Assembly: GCA_900553965.1 (NCBI GenBank)
Contig: USFX01000111.1
Location: forward strand, 1-9,138
DNA from: an uncultured Prevotella sp.
Lineage (GTDB): Bacteria > Bacteroidota > Bacteroidia > Bacteroidales > Bacteroidaceae
Direction of reading: 5' to 3'
Length of the DNA: 9,138 bases
Both the position numbers and the translations under genes were made by a program. The notes below the pieces were generated by a model. The model worked only from the letters and a program-made list of their open reading frames with translations. It was not told the DNA's origin and made no database searches. Shown here in pieces: positions 1-5,511 of the stretch (positions are counted from its first letter, which is position 1; each line of letters starts with the position of its first letter).

Positions 1-315
1 GCGGCCGACGCAGACGCTGCGGCAGCCCAGAAGAAGGTCATGCGCAACAGCTATAAGGTGATGGGATTCCGTGTTCAGGCGTTCGCGGGAGGCAATTCGC
101 GGCAGGACAAGGCCAAGGCTGAGCAGATCGGAGAGAAGATCAAGGCCGCCATACCGGGCGAACCGGTCTATGTCCACTTTTATTCGCCGCGCTGGATATG
201 CCGTGTCGGCAACTACCGGACGTACGAAGAGGCTCACCAGATGCTGCAGGCCATAAGAAAACTGGGATATACGCAGGCTTCAATCGTGAAGGGAAAGATA
301 AGCGTACAATATTGA
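1..315 (+). CDS. SPOR-domain protein, 3' part (start outside window)
   Basis: The reading frame is open from base 1 to the TGA at 313-315, giving 104 residues of the C-terminus; the start lies upstream. The visible part opens with an Ala/Asp-rich linker (AADADAAAAQKK). A SPOR domain follows at about residues 18-100: an RVQAFAGG strand, a helix rich in Lys and Glu, then VYVHFYSPRWICRVGNY, a YEEAHQMLQAIRKLGY helix and a final strand. This is the usual pattern of SPOR repeats, which in known families bind denuded glycan strands of peptidoglycan at the septum. An envelope or cell-division role is therefore inferred. A signal peptide would be in the missing N-terminal part. The stop is 19 bases before folE on the same strand with no promoter or terminator between, so the two are probably co-transcribed. 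Confidence 0.75.
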   Translation, partial: AADADAAAAQKKVMRNSYKVMGFRVQAFAGGNSRQDKAKAEQIGEKIKAAIPGEPVYVHFYSPRWICRVGNYRTYEEAHQMLQAIRKLGYTQASIVKGKISVQY

Positions 316-334
316 AACAACCAACTATAAAGAA

Positions 335-916
335 ATGAATCCGGAAACAGAATACCGTGACGGGCTTGACCGTCTGGCCTCTCATTACAGAAGTGTGCTT
401 GAATTGCTGGGTGAAGACCCTGAGCGCGAGGGACTGCAGAAGACCCCGATGCGCGTTGCTAAGGCCATGCAGGTGCTCACCCGCGGCTATACGATGGATG
501 CCCACAAGGGGCTCACCGACGGTCTTTTCAAGGAAGACTACAGCCAGATGGTCATCGTGAAAGACATAGACTTCTTCTCTCTCTGCGAACATCACATGCT
601 GCCGTTCTACGGTAAGGTTCATGTCGCATACATCCCCAACGGCTATATCACCGGACTGAGTAAGATTGCCCGTGTGGTGGACATCTTCTCCCACCGTCTT
701 CAGGTGCAGGAGCGGATGACGCTTCAGATAAAGGAGTGCATCGAACAGACGCTCCATCCCCTCGGAGTGATGGTTGTGGTCGAGGCGAAGCACATGTGCA
801 TGCAGATGCGCGGTGTGGAAAAGCAGAACTCCGTGACCACGACGAGCGACTTCAGCGGCGCGTTCAATCAGGCGAAGACGCGTCAGGAGTTCATGAATCT
901 GATACATAACAAGTAA
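335..916 (+). CDS. folE: GTP cyclohydrolase I (FolE1, zinc type)
   Basis: This 193-residue protein should convert GTP to 7,8-dihydroneopterin triphosphate, the first step of folate (tetrahydropterin) synthesis, as a cytoplasmic homodecamer. The family signature GEDPEREGLQKTP is at residues 26-38. The active-site segment SLCEHHMLPFYGKVHVAYIP carries C84 and H87. KHMCMQMRG carries H153 and C155. C84, H87 and C155 match the zinc ligands of the E. coli enzyme (Cys110, His113, Cys181) with the same 71-residue Cys-to-Cys spacing, and H86/H153 match the catalytic His112/His179. All key residues are present, so it should be the active zinc-dependent FolE1 type and not the FolE2 replacement. It is shorter than the E. 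coli protein (222 residues) at the N-terminus, within the family range. The ATG at 335 follows an A-rich leader without a clear Shine-Dalgarno sequence, as is usual in Bacteroidetes. Confidence 0.97.
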   Translation: MNPETEYRDGLDRLASHYRSVLELLGEDPEREGLQKTPMRVAKAMQVLTRGYTMDAHKGLTDGLFKEDYSQMVIVKDIDFFSLCEHHMLPFYGKVHVAYIPNGYITGLSKIARVVDIFSHRLQVQERMTLQIKECIEQTLHPLGVMVVVEAKHMCMQMRGVEKQNSVTTTSDFSGAFNQAKTRQEFMNLIHNK

Positions 917-941
917 CAGTGGGGGCGTCAAACCCCGCTTG

Positions 942-1008
942 CGGGCATGAATACACCCGCCTACGGGTATGAAGACATCGGGCTACGGGCATATCGGAAC
1001 ATGCCCGT
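942..1008. repeat. 22-bp-period repeat, three copies, ending in a hairpin
   Basis: CGGGCAT/CGGGTAT cores begin at 942, 964 and 986, exactly 22 bases apart. The first two units also share ATGAA and ACA after the core. The third unit forms a perfect 8-bp hairpin, ACGGGCAT (985-992) with ATGCCCGT (1001-1008), around an 8-base loop. No T-run follows, so it is not a classical intrinsic terminator. A smaller GGGG/CCCC pairing lies at 921-936 just after the folE stop. The array lies in the folE 3' flank, before the next gene at 1040. Confidence 0.7.
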
Positions 1009-1039
1009 GGCTGCCTTAAACAACTAATTATTAACTACT

Positions 1040-1618
1040 ATGCAAACGAACAAAGGACTTTATCAGAAGGACGAAACGTTTCTCCATCTGTTCACCCACA
1101 GCTGTCTCGGACGGCTGATCATCGTGCTTCTATTCGTGGCCGCTATGGCGGGAGTGGCTCTGCTGACCGTTCCGTCGGATAAGGAGATGGTCAACAAGGT
1201 CACGGGAAGCATTCAGGAGTGCATCGAAGCCAACTATGACGTGAAGTGTGACAGGATTGACGATGCCGTGAGGAACTTCACTTCCATCTTCTCGCTGCCC
1301 GATTCGGTTGAAGAGAACAAGTATATGGTGGACTTCCACCGCTACAACACGCTTGAAGTAAGGCCTCACGCGCTCTACTCTACGGTTGTCGTGCGCAACA
1401 ACCTGTCGCCCGACGGCATCCGCGTGGGCATCGGAGTGATGGGCATGGTCATCCCCACGATTAACTTTGACGACATGATTCTGCGTGCCGGTCCGGTGCG
1501 CAAGGACTACAACCAGCGCATTCTGCGGAGCACATACTCCGGCGAAGACCTCGGCAACAACCCCGATTTCGGCAATACATACAATACGTATCAGGGTGGC
1601 GGAAGCGGCAACGACTGA
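1040..1618 (+). CDS. Hypothetical single-pass membrane protein, 192 aa
   Basis: I do not recognise the family. The protein has a short N-terminal segment (residues 1-25), one clear transmembrane helix at about 26-44 (LIIVLLFVAAMAGVALLTV) and a soluble region to residue 192. With Arg25 just before the helix and acidic and polar residues after it, the soluble part is probably periplasmic. It has two Cys (C55 and C63 region, around IQECIEANYDVKCDRI), a later hydrophobic stretch IRVGIGVMGMVIPTINFDD that looks like beta strands, and a polar Gly/Asn/Tyr-rich tail. A signal anchor is more likely than a cleaved signal peptide because the helix starts late and no clear cleavage site follows. The ATG at 1040 follows an AT-rich stretch typical of Bacteroidetes starts. 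I see no TAnnTTTG box between folE and this gene, so read-through from folE is possible. It converges on rpsO. Confidence 0.85.
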   Translation: MQTNKGLYQKDETFLHLFTHSCLGRLIIVLLFVAAMAGVALLTVPSDKEMVNKVTGSIQECIEANYDVKCDRIDDAVRNFTSIFSLPDSVEENKYMVDFHRYNTLEVRPHALYSTVVVRNNLSPDGIRVGIGVMGMVIPTINFDDMILRAGPVRKDYNQRILRSTYSGEDLGNNPDFGNTYNTYQGGGSGND

Positions 1619-1641
1619 CCCATCGCTTTGTATTATGGGGT

Positions 1642-1678
1642 AATATCAAGATGCAAATGACGCATCCGCAATGATATT
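1642..1678. other. Nested inverted repeat after the membrane-protein gene
   Basis: AATATCA (1642-1648) pairs with TGATATT (1672-1678). Inside it, ATGC (1651-1654) pairs with GCAT (1662-1665). The hairpin begins 24 bases after the stop codon at 1618. There is no T-run after it, so its role (3'-end stability or weak termination) is a guess. Confidence 0.4.
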
Positions 1679-1720
1679 GTCCCTCAACGGCAACACCATT
1701 GTCCCTCACCGGCAATGATA
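1676..1720. repeat. 22-bp-period repeat, about two copies
   Basis: ATTGTCCCTCA begins at 1676 and again at 1698, 22 bases apart. Each copy is followed by a CGGCAA motif, and a third partial unit (GGCAATGAT) runs into the terminator at 1724. The unit shares CAACGG plus a nearby ACC with the repeat at 8598-8663, so these two arrays may be related. Confidence 0.6.
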
Positions 1721-1723
1721 CGG

Positions 1724-1772
1724 GAAAACAAAAACTCCCGCACGTCCGAAGATGTGCGGGAGTTTTGTTTTC
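1724..1772. terminator. Bidirectional intrinsic terminator between convergent genes
   Basis: The left arm 1724-1743 and right arm 1754-1772 form a stem of 19 base pairs with a single bulged A. The GC core is CTCCCGCAC/GTGCGGGAG and the loop is 10 bases (1744-1753). The outer part of the stem is A-rich on the left and T-rich on the right, so a transcript from either side ends in a GC hairpin followed by U's. It fits termination of both the 1040-1618 gene and rpsO. Confidence 0.9.
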
Positions 1773-1791
1773 TTGTAAGGCTGTTGCCGTA

Positions 1792-2061
1792 TTAGCGGCG
1801 CAGTCCGAGAGCCTTTACGATAGCGCGGTAGCGGTTCACGTCGCGGTCGTAGAGGTAGTTGAGAAGAGCGCGGCGCTTACCTACGAGCTGAGTCAGAGAA
1901 CGGGCTGTTGTGTAGTCCTTGTGGTTCTTCTTGAGGTGCTCTGTGAGGTGAGAGATACGATATGAGAACAGAGCGATCTGGCTTTCTGCCGATCCTGTGT
2001 CTGCGGTTCCCTTACCGAACTTACCGAAAATCTCCTGCTTCTTTTCCTGATTAAGATACAT
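1792..2061 (-). CDS. rpsO: 30S ribosomal protein S15
   Basis: The protein has 89 residues, the same as E. coli S15. It starts MYLNQEKKQEI and contains the family signature in TGSAESQIALFSYRISHLTEHL, then KKNHKDYTTARSLTQLVGKRR and LLNYLYDRDVNRYRAIVKALGLRR. S15 is a primary binder of the 16S rRNA central domain; it nucleates assembly of the 30S platform and contacts 23S rRNA in bridge B4. The ATG is at 2059-2061 and the stop at 1792-1794. The leader from the promoter at 2172-2179 is about 100 bases, long enough for S15 autoregulation of its own mRNA, which is known in several phyla but not demonstrated here. The terminator at 1724-1772 lies just beyond the stop. It stands alone, divergent from typA. 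Confidence 0.97.
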   Translation of the reverse strand: MYLNQEKKQEIFGKFGKGTADTGSAESQIALFSYRISHLTEHLKKNHKDYTTARSLTQLVGKRRALLNYLYDRDVNRYRAIVKALGLRR

Positions 2062-2064
2062 AAC

Positions 2065-2095
2065 TGTTGTTTTGATTAATTTGTTGTTTTGATTA
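2065..2095 (-). repeat. Exact 14-base direct repeat in the rpsO leader
   Basis: TGTTGTTTTGATTA (plus strand) occurs at 2065-2078 and 2082-2095, a 17-base spacing. Read in the rpsO mRNA this gives two A/C-rich TAATCAAAACAACA tracts ending just before the start codon. It makes the ribosome entry site unstructured, a common feature of Bacteroidetes genes that lack a Shine-Dalgarno sequence. Confidence 0.6.
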
Positions 2096-2171
2096 CATCT
2101 CTCAGACGCCCACCGCCTTAATCACAACGGCGACATCTTCGAATGCACCGGACTTTCCGGATTTGCGGGTG

Positions 2172-2179
2172 CAAAGGTA
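2172..2179 (-). promoter_or_regulatory. Promoter -7 box of rpsO (TACCTTTG)
   Basis: TACCTTTG on the minus strand matches the Bacteroidetes -7 consensus TAnnTTTG exactly. It is about 110 bases upstream of the rpsO start. There is no good TTTG at the expected -33 position; that region (about 2198-2203) is occupied by heptamer repeats. Confidence 0.75.
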
Positions 2180-2189
2180 CGGATTTAAA

Positions 2190-2217
2190 TGAAGAATGAA
2201 GAATGAAGAATGAAGAA
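2190..2217 (-). repeat. Heptamer array, four copies, upstream of rpsO promoter
   Basis: Four exact copies of TTCTTCA on the minus strand (TGAAGAA on the plus strand) end 10 bases before the TACCTTTG box of rpsO. The array covers the -33 region of that promoter. An identical four-copy array in the opposite direction stands at 2422-2449. Confidence 0.85.
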
Positions 2218-2334
2218 TAAGCGTTGGCGTTAACTTGTTTTAACGTAGTAAGGACTTGTCAGGCTGCTGTTTATGCGCCGTCTGCATGTCCGAGGGGCAT
2301 TGCGGACGGCGTGGGAGGCTGCCTTTCAGCTATC

Positions 2335-2387
2335 CTGCAAGTGATTTCCGGTTATTCTGCAAGTTATTTTCGGCGTATTCTGCAAGT
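2335..2387. repeat. 22-bp-period repeat between rpsO and typA
   Basis: CTGCAAGT occurs at 2335-2342, 2357-2364 and 2380-2387, with spacings of 22 and 23 bases. The intervals are also alike (GATTTCCGG and TATTTTCGG). The array sits between the two inverted heptamer arrays. No gene is credible in 2220-2420, which is otherwise unassigned. Confidence 0.7.
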
Positions 2388-2421
2388 GAGCTGGCTACAA
2401 AAGCGGCCCCGTTGCAGCAAT

Positions 2422-2449
2422 TTCTTCATTCTTCATTCTTCATTCTTCA
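2422..2449 (+). repeat. Heptamer array, four copies, upstream of typA promoter
   Basis: Four exact copies of TTCTTCA (2422, 2429, 2436, 2443) are followed by 10 bases and then the TACCTTTG box. Repeat number, phase and distance to the -7 box are the same as on the rpsO side. The array occupies the -33 region of the typA promoter. Confidence 0.85.
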
Positions 2450-2459
2450 CGAAAAACAG

Positions 2460-2467
2460 TACCTTTG
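2460..2467 (+). promoter_or_regulatory. Promoter -7 box of typA (TACCTTTG)
   Basis: An exact TAnnTTTG box lies 27 bases before the typA ATG at 2495. It predicts a short leader of roughly 20 bases. Because the box overlaps the in-frame TTG at 2465, that TTG cannot be the translation start. The sequence GTACCTTTGCACC around it is identical to that around the rpsO box. Confidence 0.8.
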
Positions 2468-2494
2468 CACCTGATTTTTAAGGTATTAAATAAA

Positions 2495-4297
2495 ATGCAA
2501 GACATCAGAAACATAGCGATTATCGCCCACGTCGACCATGGCAAGACGACCCTCGTGGACAAGATGATGTTGGCCGGAAACCTTTTCCGTGACGGACAGG
2601 ACCTTAGCGGCCAAGTGTTGGACAGCAATGATTTGGAGCGCGAACGAGGTATAACCATCCTTTCCAAGAACGTTTCCATCAACTGGAAAGGAGTCAAAAT
2701 CAATATTATAGATACTCCGGGACACTCCGACTTCGGAGGCGAGGTGGAGCGTGTGCTCAACATGGCGGACGGCTGTCTGCTTCTCGTCGACGCCTTCGAG
2801 GGTCCCATGCCCCAGACACGTTTCGTGTTGCAGAAAGCCCTTCAGATAGGATTGAAGCCCATCGTGGTGGTCAACAAGGTCGACAAGCCCAACTGCCGCC
2901 CCGAGGAAGTCTACGAGATGGTCTTCGACCTGATGTTCTCGCTCAACGCAACGGAAGACCAGTTGGACTTCCCCGTCGTCTACGGCTCAGCCAAGAACGG
3001 CTGGATGAGCGCCGACTATAAGCAGCCGACGGACAATATCACATATCTTTTGGACAAAATTGTCGAGGTCATCCCCGCACCGAAGGTCATCGAGGGAACG
3101 CCCCAGATGCTCATCACGAGCCTCGACTATTCCAGCTATACCGGCCGTATAGCCGTGGGCCGCGTCCACCGCGGTGTGCTCACCGAGGGCATGGCCGTCA
3201 CCATCAGCCACCGCGACGGAACGACGGAGAAGACCCGCATCAAGGAACTCCACACTTTCGAGGGCATGGGTCACGTGAAGACATCCGAGGTGCAGAGCGG
3301 TGACATCTGCGCAATCATCGGTCTGGAGCGCTTCGAAATCGGCGACACCATCTGCGACGCCGAAAATCCCGAGCCGCTTCCGCCCATCGCCATCGACGAA
3401 CCGACCATGTCGATGCTCTTCATGATCAACGACTCACCCTTCTTCGGCCGCGAAGGCAAGTTCGTGACCAGCCGCCACATCAACGACCGGCTCACGAAAG
3501 AGCTGGAGAAGAACCTCGCCCTGCGCGTCAGCCAGTTTGAGGACTCGACGGACAAGTGGGTTGTCAGCGGCCGCGGCGTGCTCCACCTCTCCGTGCTCAT
3601 CGAGACCATGCGCCGCGAGGGCTACGAGCTTCAGGTCGGCCAGCCGCAGGTTATTTTCAAGGAAATTGAAGGCCAGCGCTGCGAGCCCGTCGAGGAGCTG
3701 ACCATCAACGTGCCCGAGGAGTTCGCCAGCAAGATGATTGACATGGTGACACGCCGCAAGGGCGAGATGACGTCGATGGAAAGCCAGGGCGAGCGCGTCA
3801 ATATCGAGTTTGACATTCCCTCGCGCGGCATCATCGGACTGCGCACCAACGTCCTCACCGCATCTCAGGGCGAGGCCATCATGGCCCACCGCTTCAAGGA
3901 GTACCAGCCTTATAAGGGTGATATCGCGCGCCGGATGAACGGCTCGATGATTGCTCTTGAGACCGGAACGGCCTTCGCCTATTCCATAGACAAGCTGCAG
4001 GACCGTGGCAAGTTCTTCATCGACCCGGGCGAGGAGGTATATATCGGTGAGGTTGTCGGCGAGCATATCCACGACAACGACCTTGTTATCAACGTCGCCA
4101 AGGCCAAGCAGCTGACCAACACCCGCGCCAGCGGCTCGGACGACAAGGCCCGCATCGTGCCCCGCACAATCCTCTCGCTCGAAGAGGCTCTGGAGTACAT
4201 CAAGGCCGACGAGCTTGTCGAGGTGACGCCGAAGAGCATGCGTATGCGCAAGACCATCCTCGACCACAACGACCGCAAGCGCGCCAACAAGGAATAG
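2495..4297 (+). CDS. typA: Ribosome-associated GTPase TypA/BipA
   Basis: This 600-residue translational GTPase of the EF-G-like family binds the ribosome and, in studied bacteria, supports 50S assembly and growth under cold or other stress. The GTPase motifs are complete: AHVDHGKTT at residues 11-19 (G1), ERERGITI (G2), DTPGH at 73-77 (G3), NKVD at 127-130 (G4) and GSAK at 164-167 (G5). A beta-barrel domain II (about 200-300), EF-G-like domains III and V, and the BipA-specific C-terminal domain (about 480-600, with NTRASGSDDKARIVP) follow. Length is normal for the family. I chose the ATG at 2495 (MQDIRNIAIIAHV) because the frame extends upstream only to a TTG inside the promoter box. A weak AAGG is about 12 bases upstream. 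It appears to be transcribed alone. Confidence 0.97.
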   Translation: MQDIRNIAIIAHVDHGKTTLVDKMMLAGNLFRDGQDLSGQVLDSNDLERERGITILSKNVSINWKGVKINIIDTPGHSDFGGEVERVLNMADGCLLLVDAFEGPMPQTRFVLQKALQIGLKPIVVVNKVDKPNCRPEEVYEMVFDLMFSLNATEDQLDFPVVYGSAKNGWMSADYKQPTDNITYLLDKIVEVIPAPKVIEGTPQMLITSLDYSSYTGRIAVGRVHRGVLTEGMAVTISHRDGTTEKTRIKELHTFEGMGHVKTSEVQSGDICAIIGLERFEIGDTICDAENPEPLPPIAIDEPTMSMLFMINDSPFFGREGKFVTSRHINDRLTKELEKNLALRVSQFEDSTDKWVVSGRGVLHLSVLIETMRREGYELQVGQPQVIFKEIEGQRCEPVEELTINVPEEFASKMIDMVTRRKGEMTSMESQGERVNIEFDIPSRGIIGLRTNVLTASQGEAIMAHRFKEYQPYKGDIARRMNGSMIALETGTAFAYSIDKLQDRGKFFIDPGEEVYIGEVVGEHIHDNDLVINVAKAKQLTNTRASGSDDKARIVPRTILSLEEALEYIKADELVEVTPKSMRMRKTILDHNDRKRANKE

Positions 4298-4382
4298 TCT
4301 CCCTCTCCCGGCAATTCGTTTTTTGAGGAACGGAGGAGCGGGGAGTGAGGAATGAGAATATCGGCGGCGGCAGACCGCTGCC

Positions 4383-4491
4383 GGACATAAGACCAAAAGC
4401 ACGAAAGGCTGACGCCTGTATGACGTGGTAGGGTTATATCCCACAACCGCGTTATACGGGCGTTAGCCTTTTGTTTGTATGGTCTTATGTC
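4383..4491. repeat. Imperfect 39-bp inverted repeat downstream of typA
   Basis: The arm at 4383-4421, reverse-complemented, aligns without gaps to the arm at 4453-4491, with 31 of 39 positions identical by my hand count. The best-conserved blocks are AGCCTTT and GGTCTTATGTC. The roughly 30-base middle contains a further small pairing (GTGG...CCAC around GGGTTATATCCC). The right arm is also the first unit of the 44-bp tandem repeat. A transcript through it would form a long hairpin; it might end typA transcription, although it starts 86 bases after the stop. Confidence 0.65.
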
Positions 4492-4628
4492 TGAAATTAT
4501 ACGGTCGCAGCCTTTTGTGCTTTTTGTCTTATGTCTGAAATTATATGGGAGCAGTCTTTTATGATTTCGGTCTTCTGTTTGAAATTATATGGGCGCAGCC
4601 TTTTCTACGTATGGTCTTCTATCCCTCA
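4452..4628. repeat. 44-bp tandem repeat, about four copies
   Basis: Units begin at 4452, 4497, 4541 and 4585 (45, 44 and 44 bases). Each starts TTATAyGG, continues GCAGCCTTTT or close variants and ends GTCTTmTGTyTGAAA; the last unit decays after GGTCTTCTAT. An inverted copy stands at 4383-4421. An open frame through these repeats is a by-product and not a gene. The copies have diverged, which suggests an old array. Confidence 0.75.
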
Positions 4629-4865
4629 AGCCTATGTCCCACAGTGTCTTTCCTGTCATTCTATCATATCGTCCGTCCTTGGAAAGAAACTGTTAAAAAC
4701 TCGGAAGTATTCGGACAAATGCCTCAAAATCCTTGAAGAATTCAAAAATGAAAATCATTTGGCCGCAAATTCGCGAGTTTTGCGCGTGCATCTTTTATCG
4801 CCTGAGGGCCAGTGTATTACGACGAAAATAGCGGAAGTGTGCAACTTTTTGTATGCTTTTATTCT
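4629..4865. other. AT-richer gene-free stretch, nothing recognised
   Basis: The base composition falls compared with the coding sequence on both sides. The stretch holds A/T-rich sequence with a small CGCG...CGCG pairing near 4772-4786. A 113-codon frame (4531-4872) crosses it but begins inside the 44-bp repeats, has no start context and resembles nothing I know. I see no promoter box, tRNA or known RNA. Confidence 0.4.
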
Positions 4866-5010
4866 GCCGTAAGGGCCTTACGAGGTTGCAACGGGGCCCT
4901 TACGGCGTTGCAACAAGGCCGCCGCCGTCATGCGAAAGCGGCCCCGCTGTAGAGCCGTAAGGCCCTCCCGGCTCTAAGAAAATGAGAAAACGGACTGACG
5001 ACGGCGGCGG
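4866..5010. repeat. GC-rich hairpin cluster with a 22-bp direct repeat
   Basis: GCCGTAAGGGCC (4866-4877) pairs perfectly with GGCCCTTACGGC (4895-4906). Within and after it, TTACG...GTTGCAAC occurs twice 22 bases apart (TTAC at 4878 and 4900; the palindrome GTTGCAAC at 4885 and 4907). A third GCCGTAAGG copy is at 4954. TAGAGCCG (4950-4957) pairs with CGGCTCTA (4969-4976), and CCGCCGCCGTC (4919-4929) pairs with GACGGCGGCGG (5000-5010), enclosing it. No T-run follows any stem. This could be a structured transcript, a repeat element or protein sites. Confidence 0.6.
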
Positions 5011-5039
5011 AATGTCAAGATTCCGGCTTTGCCGCTCTC

Positions 5040-5055
5040 CAGAATTAAAATTCTG
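5040..5055. other. Short AT-rich palindrome CAGAATT-AA-AATTCTG
   Basis: Seven-base arms (5040-5046 and 5049-5055) surround a two-base centre. It lies about 110 bases upstream of the promoter box at 5167 and could be an operator-like site. There is no direct support for function. Confidence 0.3.
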
Positions 5056-5166
5056 AAGTGTTAAATTCCGTGATATTATTGCGACATAATTCAGAGGCTA
5101 CGGCATGTCCGCCGCCTCAAAATCCATTCTTTCAGCCGACCTTATGGCCGTCTCGGGATTTTTTCG

Positions 5167-5174
5167 TATTTTTG
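5167..5174 (+). promoter_or_regulatory. Candidate promoter -7 box (TATTTTTG) for the receiver/ATP-grasp gene
   Basis: TATTTTTG matches TAnnTTTG. It is the only such box I found on the plus strand between typA and the gene at 5512. A weak TTATG lies where a -33 TTTG would be expected. If it is used, the mRNA has a leader of about 330 bases. Confidence 0.5.
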
Positions 5175-5180
5175 TCGTTT

Positions 5181-5511
5181 GAACGCTGGAGGGTGGCATA
5201 AGCAACGGACTGCCACCGGCAGGGATGCACCGTGGGGCATCCGCCGACGCGGGATTAAGCCCGGCGAGGCATCGTGGGGGTCGCAAACCATGAAATTGCA
5301 GGGACGTGCCTTTGACACGTTGACATGTTCAGCTGACATTCAACGAACATCACAAAGCGATGTCCCTATATGCCGGGTAAATTATATGATTCTGCAACAC
5401 CCTTCCACCGGCTTACGGAATCTGCCGCCGCCACGTGCCCGGAGCTTCCGACACCGTCCGCCGCCGACCGAAAAGAGAAAGGAACAACAAACATTTTATA
5501 TATCAGAGAGT
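5181..5511 (+). other. Long GC-rich structured 5' leader
   Basis: The first part shows successive hairpins: GGTGGCA (5192-5198) with TGCCACC (5211-5217); GGATGC (5223-5228) with GCATCC (5237-5242); and CGCCG (5242-5246) with CGGCG (5262-5266). The 11-base motif GCAyCGTGGGG occurs at 5227 and 5269, 42 bases apart. I do not recognise a known riboswitch; the part AGCCCGG has only slight likeness to a cobalamin box and the rest of that fold is missing. The last 30 bases are A/T-rich, as expected before a Bacteroidetes start codon. The frame is open through the leader, so a longer protein is possible but less likely. Confidence 0.4.

Noticed and set aside
140..931. 263-codon minus-strand frame over folE
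   Set aside because: It is the antisense shadow of folE, whose catalytic and zinc-binding residues are all intact on the plus strand.
942..1008. CRISPR-like array
   Set aside because: The 22-base units are contiguous with no spacers, only three copies exist, and no cas gene is nearby.
2224..2481. Plus-strand frames between rpsO and typA
   Set aside because: They run through the 22-bp repeats, the heptamer array and the typA promoter, and the translations look random.
2465..2494. N-terminal extension of TypA from a TTG at 2465
   Set aside because: The TTG lies inside the TACCTTTG promoter box, so the transcript should start after it; the ATG at 2495 gives the normal family N-terminus.
4298..4360. 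Intrinsic terminator right after typA
   Set aside because: A run of six T's at 4319-4324 is not preceded by a convincing stem; the CTCCC/GGGGAG pairings around it are patchy and place the T's in the loop.
3434..4444. 336-codon open frame on the minus strand inside typA
   Set aside because: It is antisense to an unmistakable typA, has Val/Leu/Asp/His-rich composition typical of the complement of GC-rich codons, and no homology I recognise.
4531..4872. 113-codon plus-strand frame downstream of typA
   Set aside because: It begins inside the 44-bp tandem repeats, crosses AT-rich non-coding sequence and shows no recognisable protein features.
5181..5284. Cobalamin riboswitch
   Set aside because: Only a few bases (AGCCCGG) resemble the B12 box; the other conserved core segments are missing or out of order.
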